Assembly: GCF_052857255.1 (NCBI RefSeq)
Contig: NW_027526508.1
Coordinates: forward strand, 186,001 to 250,000
Direction of reading: 5' to 3'
Length of the DNA stretch: 64,000 nt
Source: Amblyomma americanum
Lineage: Eukaryota; Arthropoda; Arachnida; Ixodida; Ixodidae
How positions within the stretch are numbered: position 1 is the first letter of the stretch; every line of letters begins with the position of its first letter. The position numbers were made by a program, and so were the translations under genes. Of the stretch, positions 1 to 12,564 are shown in pieces. The notes beneath the pieces were generated by a model. The model was not told the DNA's origin and made no database searches. It worked only from the letters and a program-made list of their open reading frames with translations.

Positions 1-2890
1 CGAGAGAAACGTGTAAACTTTTTCTCTAAGACTGCGAGAAAACTTGTATTTCGGCTCAAAACAACGGGATACATCGTTTTAGATCGAAACTAGCAAGATT
101 CACGAGCATCGATTTTACAAGTCGTCGAATAGTAGACGAGAAAAAGGTGTAATCTTTTTCTCTCAGAACTGCGCGAAAACTTGTATTCCGGCTCAAAACA
201 ACGGAATACATCGTTTTAGATCGAAACTAGCAAGGGTAACGAGCATCGATTTTACAAGTCGTCGAAGAGTAGACGAGAGAAAGGTGTAAACTTTTTCTCT
301 CAGAACTGCGCGAAAACTTGTATTCCGGCTCAAAACAACGAAATACATTGTTTTAGATCGAAACTATCAAGATTCACGAGCATCGATTTTACAAGTCGTC
401 GAAGAGTAGACGAGAGAAAGGTGTAAACTTTTTTACTCAGAACTGCGCGAAAAATTGTTTTCCGGCTCAAAACAACGGGATACATTGTTTTAGATCGAAA
501 GTCGCAAAATTCACGAGCATCGATTTAACAAGTCGTCGAAGAGTAGACGAGAGAAAGGTGTAAACTTTTTCTCTCAGAACTGCGCGAAAACTTGTATTCC
601 GGCTCAAAAGAACGGAATACATCGTTTAGATCAAAACTAGCAAGATTAACGAGCATCGATTTTACAAGTCGTCGAAGAGTAGACGAGAGAAAGGTGTAAA
701 CTTTTTCTCTCAGAACTGCGCAAAAATTTGTATTCCGCCTCAAAACAACAGGATACATCGTTTTAGATCGAAACTAGCAAGATTCACGAGCATCGATTTT
801 ACAAGTTGTCGAAGAGTAGACGAGAGAAAGGTGTAAACTTTTTCTCTCAGAACTGCGCGAAAACTTGTATTCCGGCTCAAAACAACGGGATACATCGTTT
901 TAGATCGAAAGTAGCAAAATTCACGAGCATCCATTTAACAAGTCGTCGAAGAGTAGACGAGAGAAAGGTGTAAACTTTTTCTCTCAGAACTGCGCGAAAA
1001 CTTGTATTGCGGCTCAAAACAACGGGATACATCGTTTTAGATCGAAACTAGCAAAATTCACGTGCATCGATTTCACAAGTGGTCGAAGAGTAGACGAGAG
1101 AAACGTGTAAACTTTTTCTCTCAGGACTGCGAGAAAACTTGTATTTCGGCTCAAAACAACGGGATACATCGTTTTAGATCGAAACTAGCAAGATTCACGA
1201 GCATCGATTTTAGAAGTCGTCGAAGAGTAGACGAGAAAAAGGTGTAAACTTTTTCTCTCAGAACTGCGCGAAAACTTGTATTCCGGCTCAAAACAACGGA
1301 ATACATCGTTTTAGATCGAAACTAGCAAGATTAACGAGCATCGATTTTACAAGTCGTCGAAGAGTAGACGAGAGATAGGTGTAAACTTTTTCTCTCAGAA
1401 CTGCGCGAAAACTTGTATTCCGGCTCAAAACAACGAAATACATTGTTTTAGATCGAAACTATCAAGATTCACGAGCATCGATTTTACAAGTCGTCGAAGA
1501 GTAGACGAGAGAAAGGTGTAAACTTTTTCTCTCAGAACTGCGCGAAAAATTGTTTTCCGGCTCAAAACAACGGGATACATCGTTTTAGATCGAAAGTCGC
1601 AAAATTCACGAGCATCGATTTAACAAGTCGTCGAAGAGTAGACGAGAGAAAGGTGTAAACTTTTTCTCTCAGAACTGCGCGAAAACTTGTATTCCGGCTC
1701 AAAAGAACGGAATACATCGTTTTAGATCAAAACTAGCAAGATTAACGAGCATGGATTTTACAAGTCGTCGAAGAGTAGACGAGAGAAAGGTGTAAACTTT
1801 TTCTCTCAGAACTGCGCAAAATTTTGTATTCCGCCTCAAAACAACGGGATACATCGTATTAGATCGAAACAAGCAAGATTCACGAGCATCGATTTTACAA
1901 GTTGTCGAAGAGTAGACGAGAGAAAGGTGTAAACTTTTTCTCTCAGAACTGCGCGAAAAATTGTATTCCGGCTCAAAACAACGGGATACATCGTTTTAGA
2001 TAGAAAGTCGCAAAATTCACGAGCATCGATTTAACAAGTCGTCGAAGAGTAGACGAGAGAAAGGTCTAAACTTTTTCTCTCAGAACTGCGCGAAAACTTG
2101 TATTCCGGCTCAAAAGAACGGAATACATCGTTTTAGATCAAAATTAGCAAGATTAACGAGCATCGATTTTACAAGTCGTCGAAGAGTAGACGAGAGAAAG
2201 GTGTAAACTTTTTCTCTCAGAACTGCGCGAAAACTTGTATTCCGGCTCAAAAGAACGGAATATATCGTTTTAGATCAAAACTAGCAAGATTAACGAGCAT
2301 CGATTTTTCAAGTCGTCGAAGAGTAGACGAGAGAAAGGTGTAAACTTTCTCTCTCAGAACTGCGCAAAAATTTGTATTCCGCCTCAAAACAACGGGATAC
2401 ATCGTTTTAGATCGAAACTAGCAAGATTCACGAGCATCGATTTTACAAGTTGTCGAAGAGTAGACGAGAGAAAGGTGTAAACTTTTTCTCTCAGAACTGC
2501 GCGAAAAATTGTATTCCGGCTCAAAACAACGGGATACATCGTTTTAGATAGAAAGTCGCAATATTCACGAGCATCGATTTAACAAGTCGTCGAAGAGTAG
2601 ACGAGAGAAAGGTCTAAACTTTTTCTCTCAGAACTGCGCGAAAACTTGTATTCCGGCTCAAAAGAACGGAATACATCGTTTTAGATCAAAACTAGCAAGA
2701 TTAAAGAGCATCGATTTTACAAGTCGTCGAAGAGTAGACGAGAGAAAGGTGTAAACTTTATCTCTCAGAACTGCGCGAAAACTTGTATTCCGGCTCAAAA
2801 GAACGGAATACATCGTTTTAGATCAAAACTAGCAAGATTAACGAGCATCGATTTTACAAGTCGTCGAAGAGTAGACGAGAGAAAGGTGTA
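1..2890 (+). repeat. HOR block A1, first copy
   Basis: This stretch of about 21 monomers is repeated at about 5617-8230 in the same order of monomer variants. The spacing is 5616 bp at the start, then about 5479 and then 5342, because the second copy lacks one monomer near 850-985 and another near 1540-1680. Shared private markers include 'tctctaagactgcgag' (base 24 and about 5640), 'ctttttactcag', 'gtattagatcgaaac', 'gattaaagagcatcg' and 'aactttatctctcag'. Nothing but satellite is present. Confidence 0.85.
259..301. repeat. Dyad module present in each monomer (example copy)
   Basis: Two adjacent inverted repeats, shown in one representative monomer. The first is TCGTC (259-263) and GACGA (272-276) around an 8-base loop. 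The second is GAGAGAAA (275-282) and TTTCTCTC (294-301) around an 11-base loop; the two overlap by two bases. The module recurs in most monomers of the window. Some subtypes damage it: 'gagagatagg' breaks the left stem of the second dyad, and 'gaagagaacgag' removes part of the first. The pairing is read directly; any function in protein binding or in extruded DNA structure is inference. Confidence 0.75.
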
Positions 2891-5616
2891 AACTTTTTCT
2901 CTCAGGACTGCGCGAAAACTTGTATTCCGGCTCAAAACAACGGGATACATTGTTTTAGAGCGAAACTATCAAGATTCACGAGCATCGATATTACAAGTCG
3001 TCGAAGAGTAGACGAGAGAAAGGTGTAAACTTCTTCTCTCAGAACTGCGCGAAAACTTGGTATTCCGGCTCAAAACAACGGGATACATCGTTTTAGATCG
3101 AAACTAGCAAGATTCACGAGCATCGATTTTGCAAGTCGTCGAAGAGTAGACGAGAGAAAGGTGTAAACTTTTTCTCTCAGAACTGCGCGAAAACTTGTAT
3201 TCCGGCTCAAAACAACGGGATACATCGTTTTGGAGCGAAACTATTAAGATTCACGAGCATCAATTTTACAAGTTGTCGAAGAGTAGACGAGAGAAAGGTG
3301 TAAACTTTTTCTTTCAGAACTGCGCGAATACTTGTATTCCGGCTCAAAACAACGGTATACATCGTTTTAGATCGAAACTAGCAAGATTCACGAGCATCGA
3401 TTTTACAAGTCGTCGAAGAGTAGACGAGAAAAAGGTGTAAACTTTTTCTCTCAGAACTGCCCGAAAACTTGTATTCCGGCTCAAAACAACGGAATACATC
3501 GTTTTAGATCGAAACTAGCAAGATTAACAAGCATCGATTTTACAAGTCGTCGAAGAGTAGACGAGAGAAAGGTGTAAACTTTTTCTCACAGAACTGCGTG
3601 AAAACTTGTATTCCGGCTCAAAACAAAGGGATACATCGTTTTAGATCGAAACTAGCAAAATTCACGTGCATCGATTTCACAAGTCGTCGAAGAGTAGACG
3701 AGAGAAACGTGTAAACTTTTTCTCTAGGACTGTGAGAAAACTTGTATTTCGGCTCAAAACAACGGGATACATCGTTTTAGATCGAAACTAGCAAGATTCA
3801 CGAGCATCGATTTTACAAGTCGTCGAATAGTAGACGAGAAAAAGGTGTAAACTTTTTCTCTCAGGACTGCGCGAAAACTTGTATTCCGGCTCAAAACAAC
3901 GGGATACATTGTTTTAGATCGAAACTAGCACAATTAACGAGCATCGATTTTACAAGTCGTCGAAGAGTAGACGAGAGATAGGTGTAAACTTTTTCTCTCA
4001 GAACTGCGCGAAAACTTGTATTCCGGCTCATAACAACGGGATACATTGTTTTAGAGCGAAACTATCAAGATTCACGAGCATCGATATTACAAGTCGTCGA
4101 AGAGTAGACGAGAGAAAGGTGTAAACTTTTTCTCTCAGAACTGCGCGAAAACTTGGTATTCCGGCTCAAAACAACGGGATACATCGTTTTAGATCGAAAC
4201 TAGCAAGATTCACGAGCATCGATTTTGCAAGTCGTCGAAGAGTAGACGAGAGAAAGGTGTAAACTTTTTCTCTCAGAACTGCGCGAAAACTTGTATTCCG
4301 GCTCAAAACAACGGGATACATCGTTTTGGAGCGAAACTATTAAGATTCACGAGCATCAATTTTACAAGTCGTCGAAGAGTAGACGAGAGAAAGGTGTAAA
4401 CTTTTTCTTTCAGAACTGCGCGAATACTTGTATTCCGGCTCAAAACAACGGTATACATCGTTTTAGATTGAAACTAGCAAGATTGACGAGCATCGATTTT
4501 ACAAGTCGTCGAAGAGTAGACGAGAAAAAGGTGTAAACTTTTTCTCTCAGAACTGCGCGAAAACTTGTATTCCGGCTCAAAACAACGGAATACATCGTTT
4601 TAGATCGAAACTAGCAAGATTAACAAGCATCGATTTTACAAGTCGTCGAAGAGTAGACGAGAGAAAGGTGTAAACTTTTTCTCACAGAACTGCGTGAAAA
4701 CTTGTATTCCGGCTCAAAACAAAGGGATACATCGTTTTAGATCGAAACTAGCAAAATTCACGTGCATCGATTTCACAAGTCGTCGAAGAGTAGACGAGAG
4801 AAACGTGTAAACTTTTTCTCTAGGACTGCGAGAAAACTTGTATTTCGGCTCAAAACAACGGGATACATTGTTTTAGAGCGAAACTATCAAGATTCACGAG
4901 CATCGATATTACAAGTCGTCGAAGAGTAGACGAGAGAAAGGTGTAAACTTTTTCTCTCAGACCTGCGCGAAAACTTGGTATTCCGGCTCAAAACAACGGG
5001 ATACATCGTTTTAGATCGAAACTAGCAAGATTCACGAGCATCGATTTTGCAAGTCGTCGAAGAGTAGACGAGAGAAAGGTGTAAACTTTTTCTCTCAGAA
5101 CTGCGCGAAAACTTGTATTCCGGCACAAAACAACGGGATACATCGTTTTGGAGCGAAACTATTAAGATTCACGAGCATCAATTTTACAAGTCGTCGAAGA
5201 GTAGACGAGAGAAAGGTGTAAACTTTTTCTTTCAGAACTGCGCGAATACTTGTATTCCGGCTCAAAACAACGGTATACATCGTTTTAGATCGAAACTAGC
5301 AAGATTCACGAGCATCGATTTTACAAGTCGTCGAAGAGTAGACGAGAAAAAGGTGTAAACTTTTTCTCTCAGAACTGCGCGAAAACTTGTATTCCGGCTC
5401 AAAACAACGGAATACATCGTTTTAGATCGAAACTAGCAAGATTAACAAGCATCGATTTTACAAGTCGTCGAAGAGTAGACGAGAGAAAGGTGTAAACTTT
5501 TTCTCACAGAACTGCGTGAAAACTTGTATTCCGGCTCAAAACAAAGGGATACATCGTTTTAGATCGAAACTAGCAAAATTCACGTGCATCGATTTCACAA
5601 GTCGTCGAAGAGTAGA
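2890..5616 (+). repeat. Three HOR copies with 8- and 6-monomer spacing
   Basis: A variant series marked by 'gatattacaagtcg' (near 2988, 4084 and 4906), 'cttggtattccgg', 'gttttggagcgaaact' and 'cttgtatttcggctc' occurs three times. The copies are offset by 1096 bp (8 x 137) and then 822 bp (6 x 137); the later copy lacks two monomers. The series then joins directly to the block that restarts at 5617, so 1-5616 is itself one large unit of about 41 monomers. Confidence 0.85.
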
Positions 5617-8230
5617 CGAGAGAAACGTGTAAACTTTTTCTCTAAGACTGCGAGAAAACTTGTATTTCGGCTCAAAACAACGGGATACATCGTTTTAGAT
5701 CGAAACTAGCAAGATTCACGAGCATCGATTTTACAAGTCGTCGAATAGTAGACGAGAAAAAGGTGTAATCTTTTTCTCTCAGAACTGCGCGAAAACTTGT
5801 ATTCCGGCTCAAAACAACGGAATACATCGTTTTAGATCGAAACTAGCAAGATTAACGAGCATCGATTTTACAAGTCGTCGAAGAGTAGACGAGAGAAAGG
5901 TGTAAACTTTTTCTCTCAGAACTGCGCGAAAACTTGTATTCCGGCTCAAAACAACGAAATACATTGTTTTAGATCGAAACTATCAAGATTCACGAGCATC
6001 GATTTTACAAGTCGTCGAAGAGTAGACGAGAGAAAGGTGTAAACTTTTTTACTCAGAACTGCGCGAAAAATTGTTTTCCGGCTCAAAACAACGGGATACA
6101 TTGTTTTAGATCGAAAGTCGCAAAATTCACGAGCATCGATTTAACAAGTCGTCGAAGAGTAGACGAGAGAAAGGTGTAAACTTTTTCTCTCAGAACTGCG
6201 CGAAAACTTGTATTCCGGCTCAAAAGAACGGAATACATCGTTTAGATCAAAACTAGCAAGATTAACGAGCATCGATTTTACAAGTCGTCGAAGAGTAGAC
6301 GAGAGAAAGGTGTAAACTTTTTCTCTCAGAACTGCGCAAAAATTTGTATTCCGCCTCAAAACAACGGGATACATCGTTTTAGATCGAAACTAGCAAGATT
6401 CACGAGCATCGATTTTACAAGTTGTCGAAGAGTAGACGAGAGAAAGGTGTAAACTTTTTCTCTCAGAACTGCGCGAAAACTTGTATTGCGGCTCAAAACA
6501 ACGGGATACATCGTTTTAGATCGAAACTAGCAAAATTCACGTGCATCGATTTCACAAGTGGTCGAAGAGTAGACAAGAGAAACGTGTAAACTTTTCCTCT
6601 CAGGACTGCGAGAAAACTTGTATTTCGGCTCAAAACAACGGGATACATCGTTTTAGATCGAAACTAGCAAGATTCACGAGCATCGATTTTACAAGTCGTC
6701 GAAGAGTAGACGAGAAAAAGGTGTAAACGTTTTCTCTCAGAACTGCGCGAAAACTTGTATTCCGGCTCAAAACAACGGAATACATCGTTTTAGATCGAAA
6801 CTAGCAAGATTAACGAGCATCGATTTTACAAGTCGTCGAAGAGTAGACGAGAGATAGGTGTAAACTTTTTCTCTCAGAACTGCGCGAAAACTTGTATTCC
6901 GGCTCAAAACAACGAAATACATTGTTTTAGATCGAAACTATCAAGATTCACGAGCATCGATTTTACAAGTCGTCGAAGAGTAGACGAGAGAAAGGTGTAA
7001 ACTTTTTCTCTCAGAACTGCGCGAAAACTTGTATTCCGGCTCAAAAGAACGGAATACATCGTTTTAGATCAAAACTAGCAAGATTAACGAGCATCGATTT
7101 TACAAGTCGTCGAAGAGTAGACGAGAGAAAGGTGTAAACTTTTTCTCTCAGAACTGCGCAAAAATTTGTATTCCGCCTCAAAACAACGGGATACATCGTA
7201 TTAGATCGAAACTAGCAAGATTCACGAGCATCGATTTTACAAGTTGTCGAAGAGTAGACGAGAGAAAGGTGTAAACTTTTTCTCTCAGAACTGCGCGAAA
7301 AATTGTATTCCGGCTCAAAACAACGGGATACATCGTTTTAGATAGAAAGTCGCAAAATTCACGAGCATCGATTTAACAAGTCGTCGAAGAGTAGACGAGA
7401 GAAAGGTCTAAACTTTTTCTCTCAGAACTGCGCGAAAACTTGTATTCCGGCTCAAAAGAACGGAATACATCGTTTTAGATCAAAATTAGCAAGATTAACG
7501 AGCATCGATTTTACAAGTCGTCGAAGAGTAGACGAGAGAAAGGTGTAAACTTTTTCTCTCAGAACTGCGCGAAAACTTGTATTCCGGCTCAAAAGAACGG
7601 AATACATCGTTTTAGATCAAAACTAGCAAGATTAACGAGCATCGATTTTACAAGTCGTCGAAGAGTAGACGAGAGAAAGGTGTAAACTTTTTCTCTCAGA
7701 ACTGCGCAAAAATTTGTATTCCGCCTCAAAACAACGGGATACATCGTTTTAGATCGAAACTAGCAAGATTCACGAGCATCGATTTTACAAGTTGTCGAAG
7801 AGTAGACGAGAGAAAGGTGTAAACTTTTTCTCTCAGAACTGCGCGAAAAATTGTATTCCGGCTCAAAACAACGGGATACATCGTTTTAGATAGAAAGTCG
7901 CAAAATTCACGAGCATCGATTTAACAAGTCGTCGAAGAGTAGACGAGAGAAAGGTCTAAACATTTTCTCTCAGAACTGCGCGAAAACTTGTATTCCGGCT
8001 CAAAAGAACGGAATACATCGTTTTAGATCAAAACTAGCAAGATTAAAGAGCATCGATTTTACAAGTCGTCGAAGAGTAGACGAGAGAAAGGTGTAAACTT
8101 TATCTCTCAGAACTGCGCGAAAACTTGTATTCCGGCTCAAAAGAACGGAATACATCGTTTTAGATCAAAACTAGCAAGATGAACGAGCATCGATTTTACA
8201 AGTCGTCGAAGAGTAGACGCTAGAAAGGTG
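5617..8230 (+). repeat. HOR block A1, second copy
   Basis: Second copy of the variant order found at 1-2890, shorter by two whole monomers. Substitutions between the copies are few; for example 'gtcgaagagtagacaagag' near 6570 replaces the 'acgagag' form, and 'gatgaacgag' near 8180 replaces 'gattaacgag'. Loss of whole monomers with retained phase is what unequal exchange within an array produces. Confidence 0.8.
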
Positions 8231-10700
8231 TAAACTTTTTCTCTCAGAACTGCGCGAAAACTTGTATTCCGGCTCAAAAGAACGGAATACATTGTTTTAG
8301 ATCAAAACTAGCAAGATTAACGAGCATCGATTTTACAAGTCGTCGAAGAGTAGACGAGAGAAAGGTGTAAACTTTTTCTCTCAGAACTGCGCAAAAATTT
8401 GTATTCCGCCTCAAAACAACGGGATACATCGTTTTAGATCGAAACTAGCAAGATTCACGAGCATCGATTTTACAAGTTGTCGAAGAGTAGACGAGAGAAA
8501 GGTGTAAACTTTTTCTCTCAGAACTGCGCGAAAAATTGTATTCCGGCTCAAAACAACGGGATACATCGTTTTAGATAGAAAGTCGCAAAATTCACGAGCA
8601 TCGATTTAACAAGTCGTCGAAGAGTAGACGAGAGAAAGGTCTAAACTTTTTCACTCAGAACTGCGCGAAAACTTGTATTCCGGCTCAAAAGAACGGAATA
8701 CATCGTTTTAGATCAAAACTAGCAAGATTAACGAGCATCGATTTTACAAGTCGTCGAAGAGTAGACGAGAGAAAGGTGTAAACTTTTTCTCCCAGAACTG
8801 GGCGAAAAATTGTATTCCGGCTCAAAACTACGGGATACATCGTTTTAGATCGAAAGACGCAAAATTCACGAGCATCGATTTAACAAGTCGTCGAAGAGTA
8901 GACGAGAGAAAGGTGTAAAATTTTCTCTCAGAACTGCGCAAAAACTTGTATTCCGGCTCAAAAGAACAGAATACATCGTTTTAGATCGAAACTGGCAAGA
9001 TTAACGAGCATCGATTTTACAAGTCGTCGAAGAGTAGACGAGAGAAAGGTGTAAACTTTTTCTCTCAGAACTGCGCGAAAACTTGTATTCCGGCTCAAAA
9101 GAACGGAATACATCGTTTTAGATCAAAACTAGCAAGATTAACGAGCATCGATTTTACAAGTCGTCGAAGAGTAGACGAGAGAAAGGTGTAAACTTTTTCT
9201 CTCAGAACTGCGCAAAAATTTGTATTCCGCCTCAAAACAACGGGATACATCGTATTAGATCGAAACTAGCAAGATTCACGAGCATCGATTTTACAAGTTG
9301 TCGAAGAGTAGACGAGAGAAAGGTGTAAACTTTTTCTCTCAGAACTGCGCGAAAAATTGTATTCCGGCTCAAAACAACGGGATACATCGTTTTAGATAGA
9401 AAGTCGCAAAATTCACGAGCATCGATTTAACAAGTCGTCGAAGAGTAGACGAGAGAAAGGTCTAAACTTTTTCTCTCAGAACTGCGCGAAAACTTGTATT
9501 CCGGCTCAAAAGAACGGAATACATCGTTTTAGATCAAAATTAGCAAGATTAACGAGCATCGATTTTACAAGTCGTCGAAGAGTAGACGAGAGAAAGGTGT
9601 AAACTTTTTCTCTCAGAACTGCGCGAAAACTTGTATTCCGGCTCAAAAGAACGGAATACATCGTTTTAGATCAAAACTAGCAAGATTAACGAGCATCGAT
9701 TTTACAAGTCGTCGAAGAGTAGACGAGAGAAAGGTGTAAACTTTTTCTCTCAGAACTGCGCAAAAATTTGTATTCCGCCTCAAAACAACGGGATACATCG
9801 TTTTAGATCGAAACTAGCAAGATTCACGAGCATCGATTTTACAAGTTGTCGAAGAGTAGACGAGAGAAAGGTGTAAACTTTTTCTCTCAGAACTGCGCGA
9901 AAACTTGTATTCCGGCTCAAAAGAACGGAATACATCGTTTTAGATCAAAATTAGCAAGATTAACGAGCATCGATTTTACAAGTCGTCGAAGAGTAGACGA
10001 GAGAAAGGTGTAAACTTTTTCTCTCAGAACTGCGCAAAAATTTGTATTCCGCCTCAAAACAACGGGATACATCGTTTTAGATCGAAACTAGCGAGATTCA
10101 CGAGCATCGATTTTAAAAGTTGTCGAAGAGTAGACGAGAGAAAGGTGTAAACTTTTTCTCTCAGAACTGCGCGAAAAATTGTATTCCGGCTCAAAACAAC
10201 GGGATACATCGTTTTAGATAGAAAGTCGCAAAATTCACGAGCATCGATTTAACAAGTCGTCGAAGAGTAGACGAGAGAAAGGTCTAAACTTTTTCTCTCA
10301 GAACTGCGCGAAAACTTGTATTCCGGCTCAAAAGAACGGAATACATCGTTTTAGATCAAAACTAGCAAGATTAACGAGCATCGATTTTAGAAGTCATCGA
10401 AGAGTAGACGAGAGAAAGGTGTAAACTTTTTCTCTCAGAACTGCGCGAAAAATTGTATTCCGGCTCAAAACTACGGGATACATCGTTTTAGATCGAAAGA
10501 CGCAAAATTCACGAGCATCGATTTAACAAGTCGTCGAAGAGTAGACAAGAGAAAGGTGTAAAATGTTCTCTCAGAACTGCGCAAAAACTTGTATTCCGGC
10601 TCAAAAGAACAGAATACATCGTTTTAGATCGAAACTAGCAAGATTAACGAGCATCGATTTTACAAGTCGTCGAAGAGTAGACGAGAGAAAGGTGTAAACT
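7270..10700 (+). repeat. 4-, 5- and 6-monomer HOR series ('ggtctaaac' marker)
   Basis: The uncommon variant 'aaggtctaaac' starts at 7403, 7951, 8636, 9457 and 10279. The spacings of 548, 685, 821 and 822 bp equal 4, 5, 6 and 6 monomers. Each marker follows a 'gatagaaagtcgc' monomer and precedes 'gatcaaaa(c/t)tagcaagatt' monomers. A second marker, 'aaactacgggatac', occurs near 8826 and 10468 (12 monomers apart). The unit length therefore varies while the monomer order is kept. Confidence 0.85.
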
Positions 10701-11657
10701 TTTTCTCTCAGAACTGCGCGAAAACTTGTATTCCAGCTCAAAACAACGGGATACATCGTTTTAGATCGAAACTAGCAAAATTCACGAGCATCAATTTTAA
10801 AAGTCGTCGAAGAGTAGACGAGAAAAAGGTGTAAACATTTTCTCTCAGAACTGCGCGAAAACTTGTATTCCGGCTCAAAACAACGGGATACATCGTTTTA
10901 GACAGAAAGTAGCAAAATTCACGAGCATCGATTTAACAAGTCGTCGAAGAGTAGACGAGAGAAAGGTGTAAACTTTTTCTCTCAGAACTGCGCGAAAACT
11001 TGTATTCCGGCTCAAATAATTGAGATACATCGCTTTAGATCGAAACTAGCAAGATTCACGAGCATCGATTTTACATGTCGTCGAAGAGAACGAGAGAAAG
11101 GTGTAAACTTTTTCTCTCAGAACTGCGCAAAAATTTGTATTCCGGCTCAAAACAACGGGATACATCGTTTTAGATCGAAACTAGCAAGATTCACGAGCAT
11201 CGATTTTACAAGTTGTCGAAGAGTAGACGAGAGAAAGGTGTAAACGTTTTCTCTCAGAACTGCGTGAAGACTTGTATTCCGGCTCAAAACAACGGGATAC
11301 ATCGTTTTAGATCGAAACTAGTAAGATTAACGAGCATCGATTTTACAAGTCGACGAAGAGTAGACGAGAGAAAGGTGTAAACTTTTTCTCTCAGAACTGC
11401 GCGAAAACTTGTATTCCGGCTCAAAACAACGGGATACATCGTTTTAGATCGAAACTAGCACAATTAACGAGCATCGATTTTACAAGTCGTCGAAGAGTAG
11501 ACGAGAGATAGGTGTAAACTTTTTCTCTCAGAACTGCGCGAAAACTTGTATTCCGGCTCAAAACAACGGGATACATCGTTTTAGATCACAACTAGCAAGA
11601 TTCACGAGCATCGATTTAACAAGTCGTCGAAGAGTAGACGAGAGAAAGGTGTAAACT
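10700..11657 (+). repeat. Mixed satellite monomers before the insertion
   Basis: About seven monomers that change character from family A to family B. The first 135-bp subtype of the window ('caaataattgagatacatcg' with 'catgtcgtcgaagagaacg') is at about 11013-11100, followed by 'cgttttctctc' with 'gcgtgaagacttg' and by 'gagagatagg' monomers typical of the array right of the insertion. No gene is seen. Confidence 0.75.
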
Positions 11658-11668
11658 TTTTCTCTCAG
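11658..11668 (+). repeat. Left target-site duplication (11 bp)
   Basis: The satellite reads normally to 'ttttctctcag' and then breaks into foreign sequence. The same 11 bases start the satellite again on the other side of the insertion (13512-13522). In an uninterrupted monomer this string occurs once, followed by 'aactgcgcg'. Duplication of the target at both edges is the signature of an integrated mobile element. The last g could be shared with the element's own end. Confidence 0.85.
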
Positions 11669-12564
11669 ATTTTCCAGGCATATTTTTAGCGCAAAGGACG
11701 GGACGAGAACAGACAAGACGAGCACGGGCGCTACTGACAACTGCTTTATTGAAGAAAGATCGAGGCATATAAATACATATCTGGCCTGCGCCAGCGCTAC
11801 CTAACAAAGAACTTGGAATCACAGCAGATGACGCGATAGGAAATTGATCTCAGCAATATACAAAACGACAGACGTGTCACTAACGCAGTTCTGACCCCCT
11901 TTCCTGATAAAGAAAGCTTCCAAAGTTTCGCGGGCAGTTTTTTGACAACTTCTGCCAAGGATTGAAGCACTCCGGAACCGTGGCTCACACTTGGTGCAGG
12001 CAATGCAGTGGGCAACTAAATTCGTGCGTTCCTTATTGTAAATATCTTTAGCATGCTCCCGGAGTCGATCGTTTACGCAGCGCCCTGTCTGGCCGATGTA
12101 CACCTTGCCACATGACAGGGGAATCCTGTACACGACGTTCATAGCGCACTGCACAAACCGTTTTTCGTGGTTCTTTTTACAGCCCCTTTTTTTGTCTTCG
12201 CAAGTAATGCGGCGGCTCAGCTGAGCAAGTTTCTTAGGGGCTGAAAAAACCATAGGCACGTCAAACCTATTAGCCACCTTTTTCAGGTTGTGGGATACCT
12301 TGTGCAGGTACGGAACCACTTCCGGCTTTTGCTGACCATCCATAGTCTTTGCTGCAGATGTGCGCTTACCAGGATTCATTTTCTTGAGGAGCGTTTCCGC
12401 GACTGCCATCACGACCGACCCAGGGAAGCCGGCTGAAAACAGCCTACCCAATTGATGCTCAAAACTTGCCTGCATCTCATGGACACACGACTTCCTTAGC
12501 GCCAAATCCAAGCAGAGAGTTGCTATGCCTCTCTTTACTATTTTCGAATGAGAGGAGTCGAACG
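11668..12564 (-). repeat. Inverted-repeat left arm (897 bp)
   Basis: Reverse complement of 12600-13480 (881 bp). Aligning the arms by eye gives seven substitutions plus two gaps: 15 bases present only here (coding ATLCL) and one extra A in a homopolymer. The two gaps account exactly for the 16-base length difference. Divergence is therefore about 0.8%. The first base may belong to the target duplication instead. Confidence 0.9.
11745..11750 (-). promoter_or_regulatory. Putative polyadenylation signal, left copy
   Basis: AATAAA on the minus strand, about 70 bases past the stop codon of the left endonuclease frame, in a 3' untranslated segment of about 150 bases. The identical hexamer is in the same place in the right copy. 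It is a sequence match only; no transcript evidence is available. Confidence 0.5.

Larger units (their letters stand above)
1..11668 (+). repeat. 137-bp satellite array, left segment (family A)
   Basis: Uninterrupted head-to-tail tandem array of a monomer of about 137 bp, counted directly from successive 'aaaggtgtaaac' starts. Recognisable landmarks in order are 'ctctcagaactgcgcg', 'ttgtattccggctcaaaac', 'gggatacatcgttttag', 'gcatcgatttta' and 'gtcgtcgaagagtagacgag'. About 85 monomers fit here. Frequent variants in this segment are 'gatcaaaactagcaagatt', 'ggtctaaac', 'ttccgcctc' and 'gatagaaagtcgc'. No gene is supported: open frames up to 81 codons repeat with the satellite period and exist on both strands. 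I do not recognise the satellite family by name. Confidence 0.97.

Noticed and set aside
11558..11822. Short minus-strand frames spanning satellite and PLE 3' untranslated sequence, and their plus-strand mirrors near 13133-13565
   Set aside because: They are chimeras of non-coding element sequence and satellite, or a second frame of the endonuclease region, without any domain.
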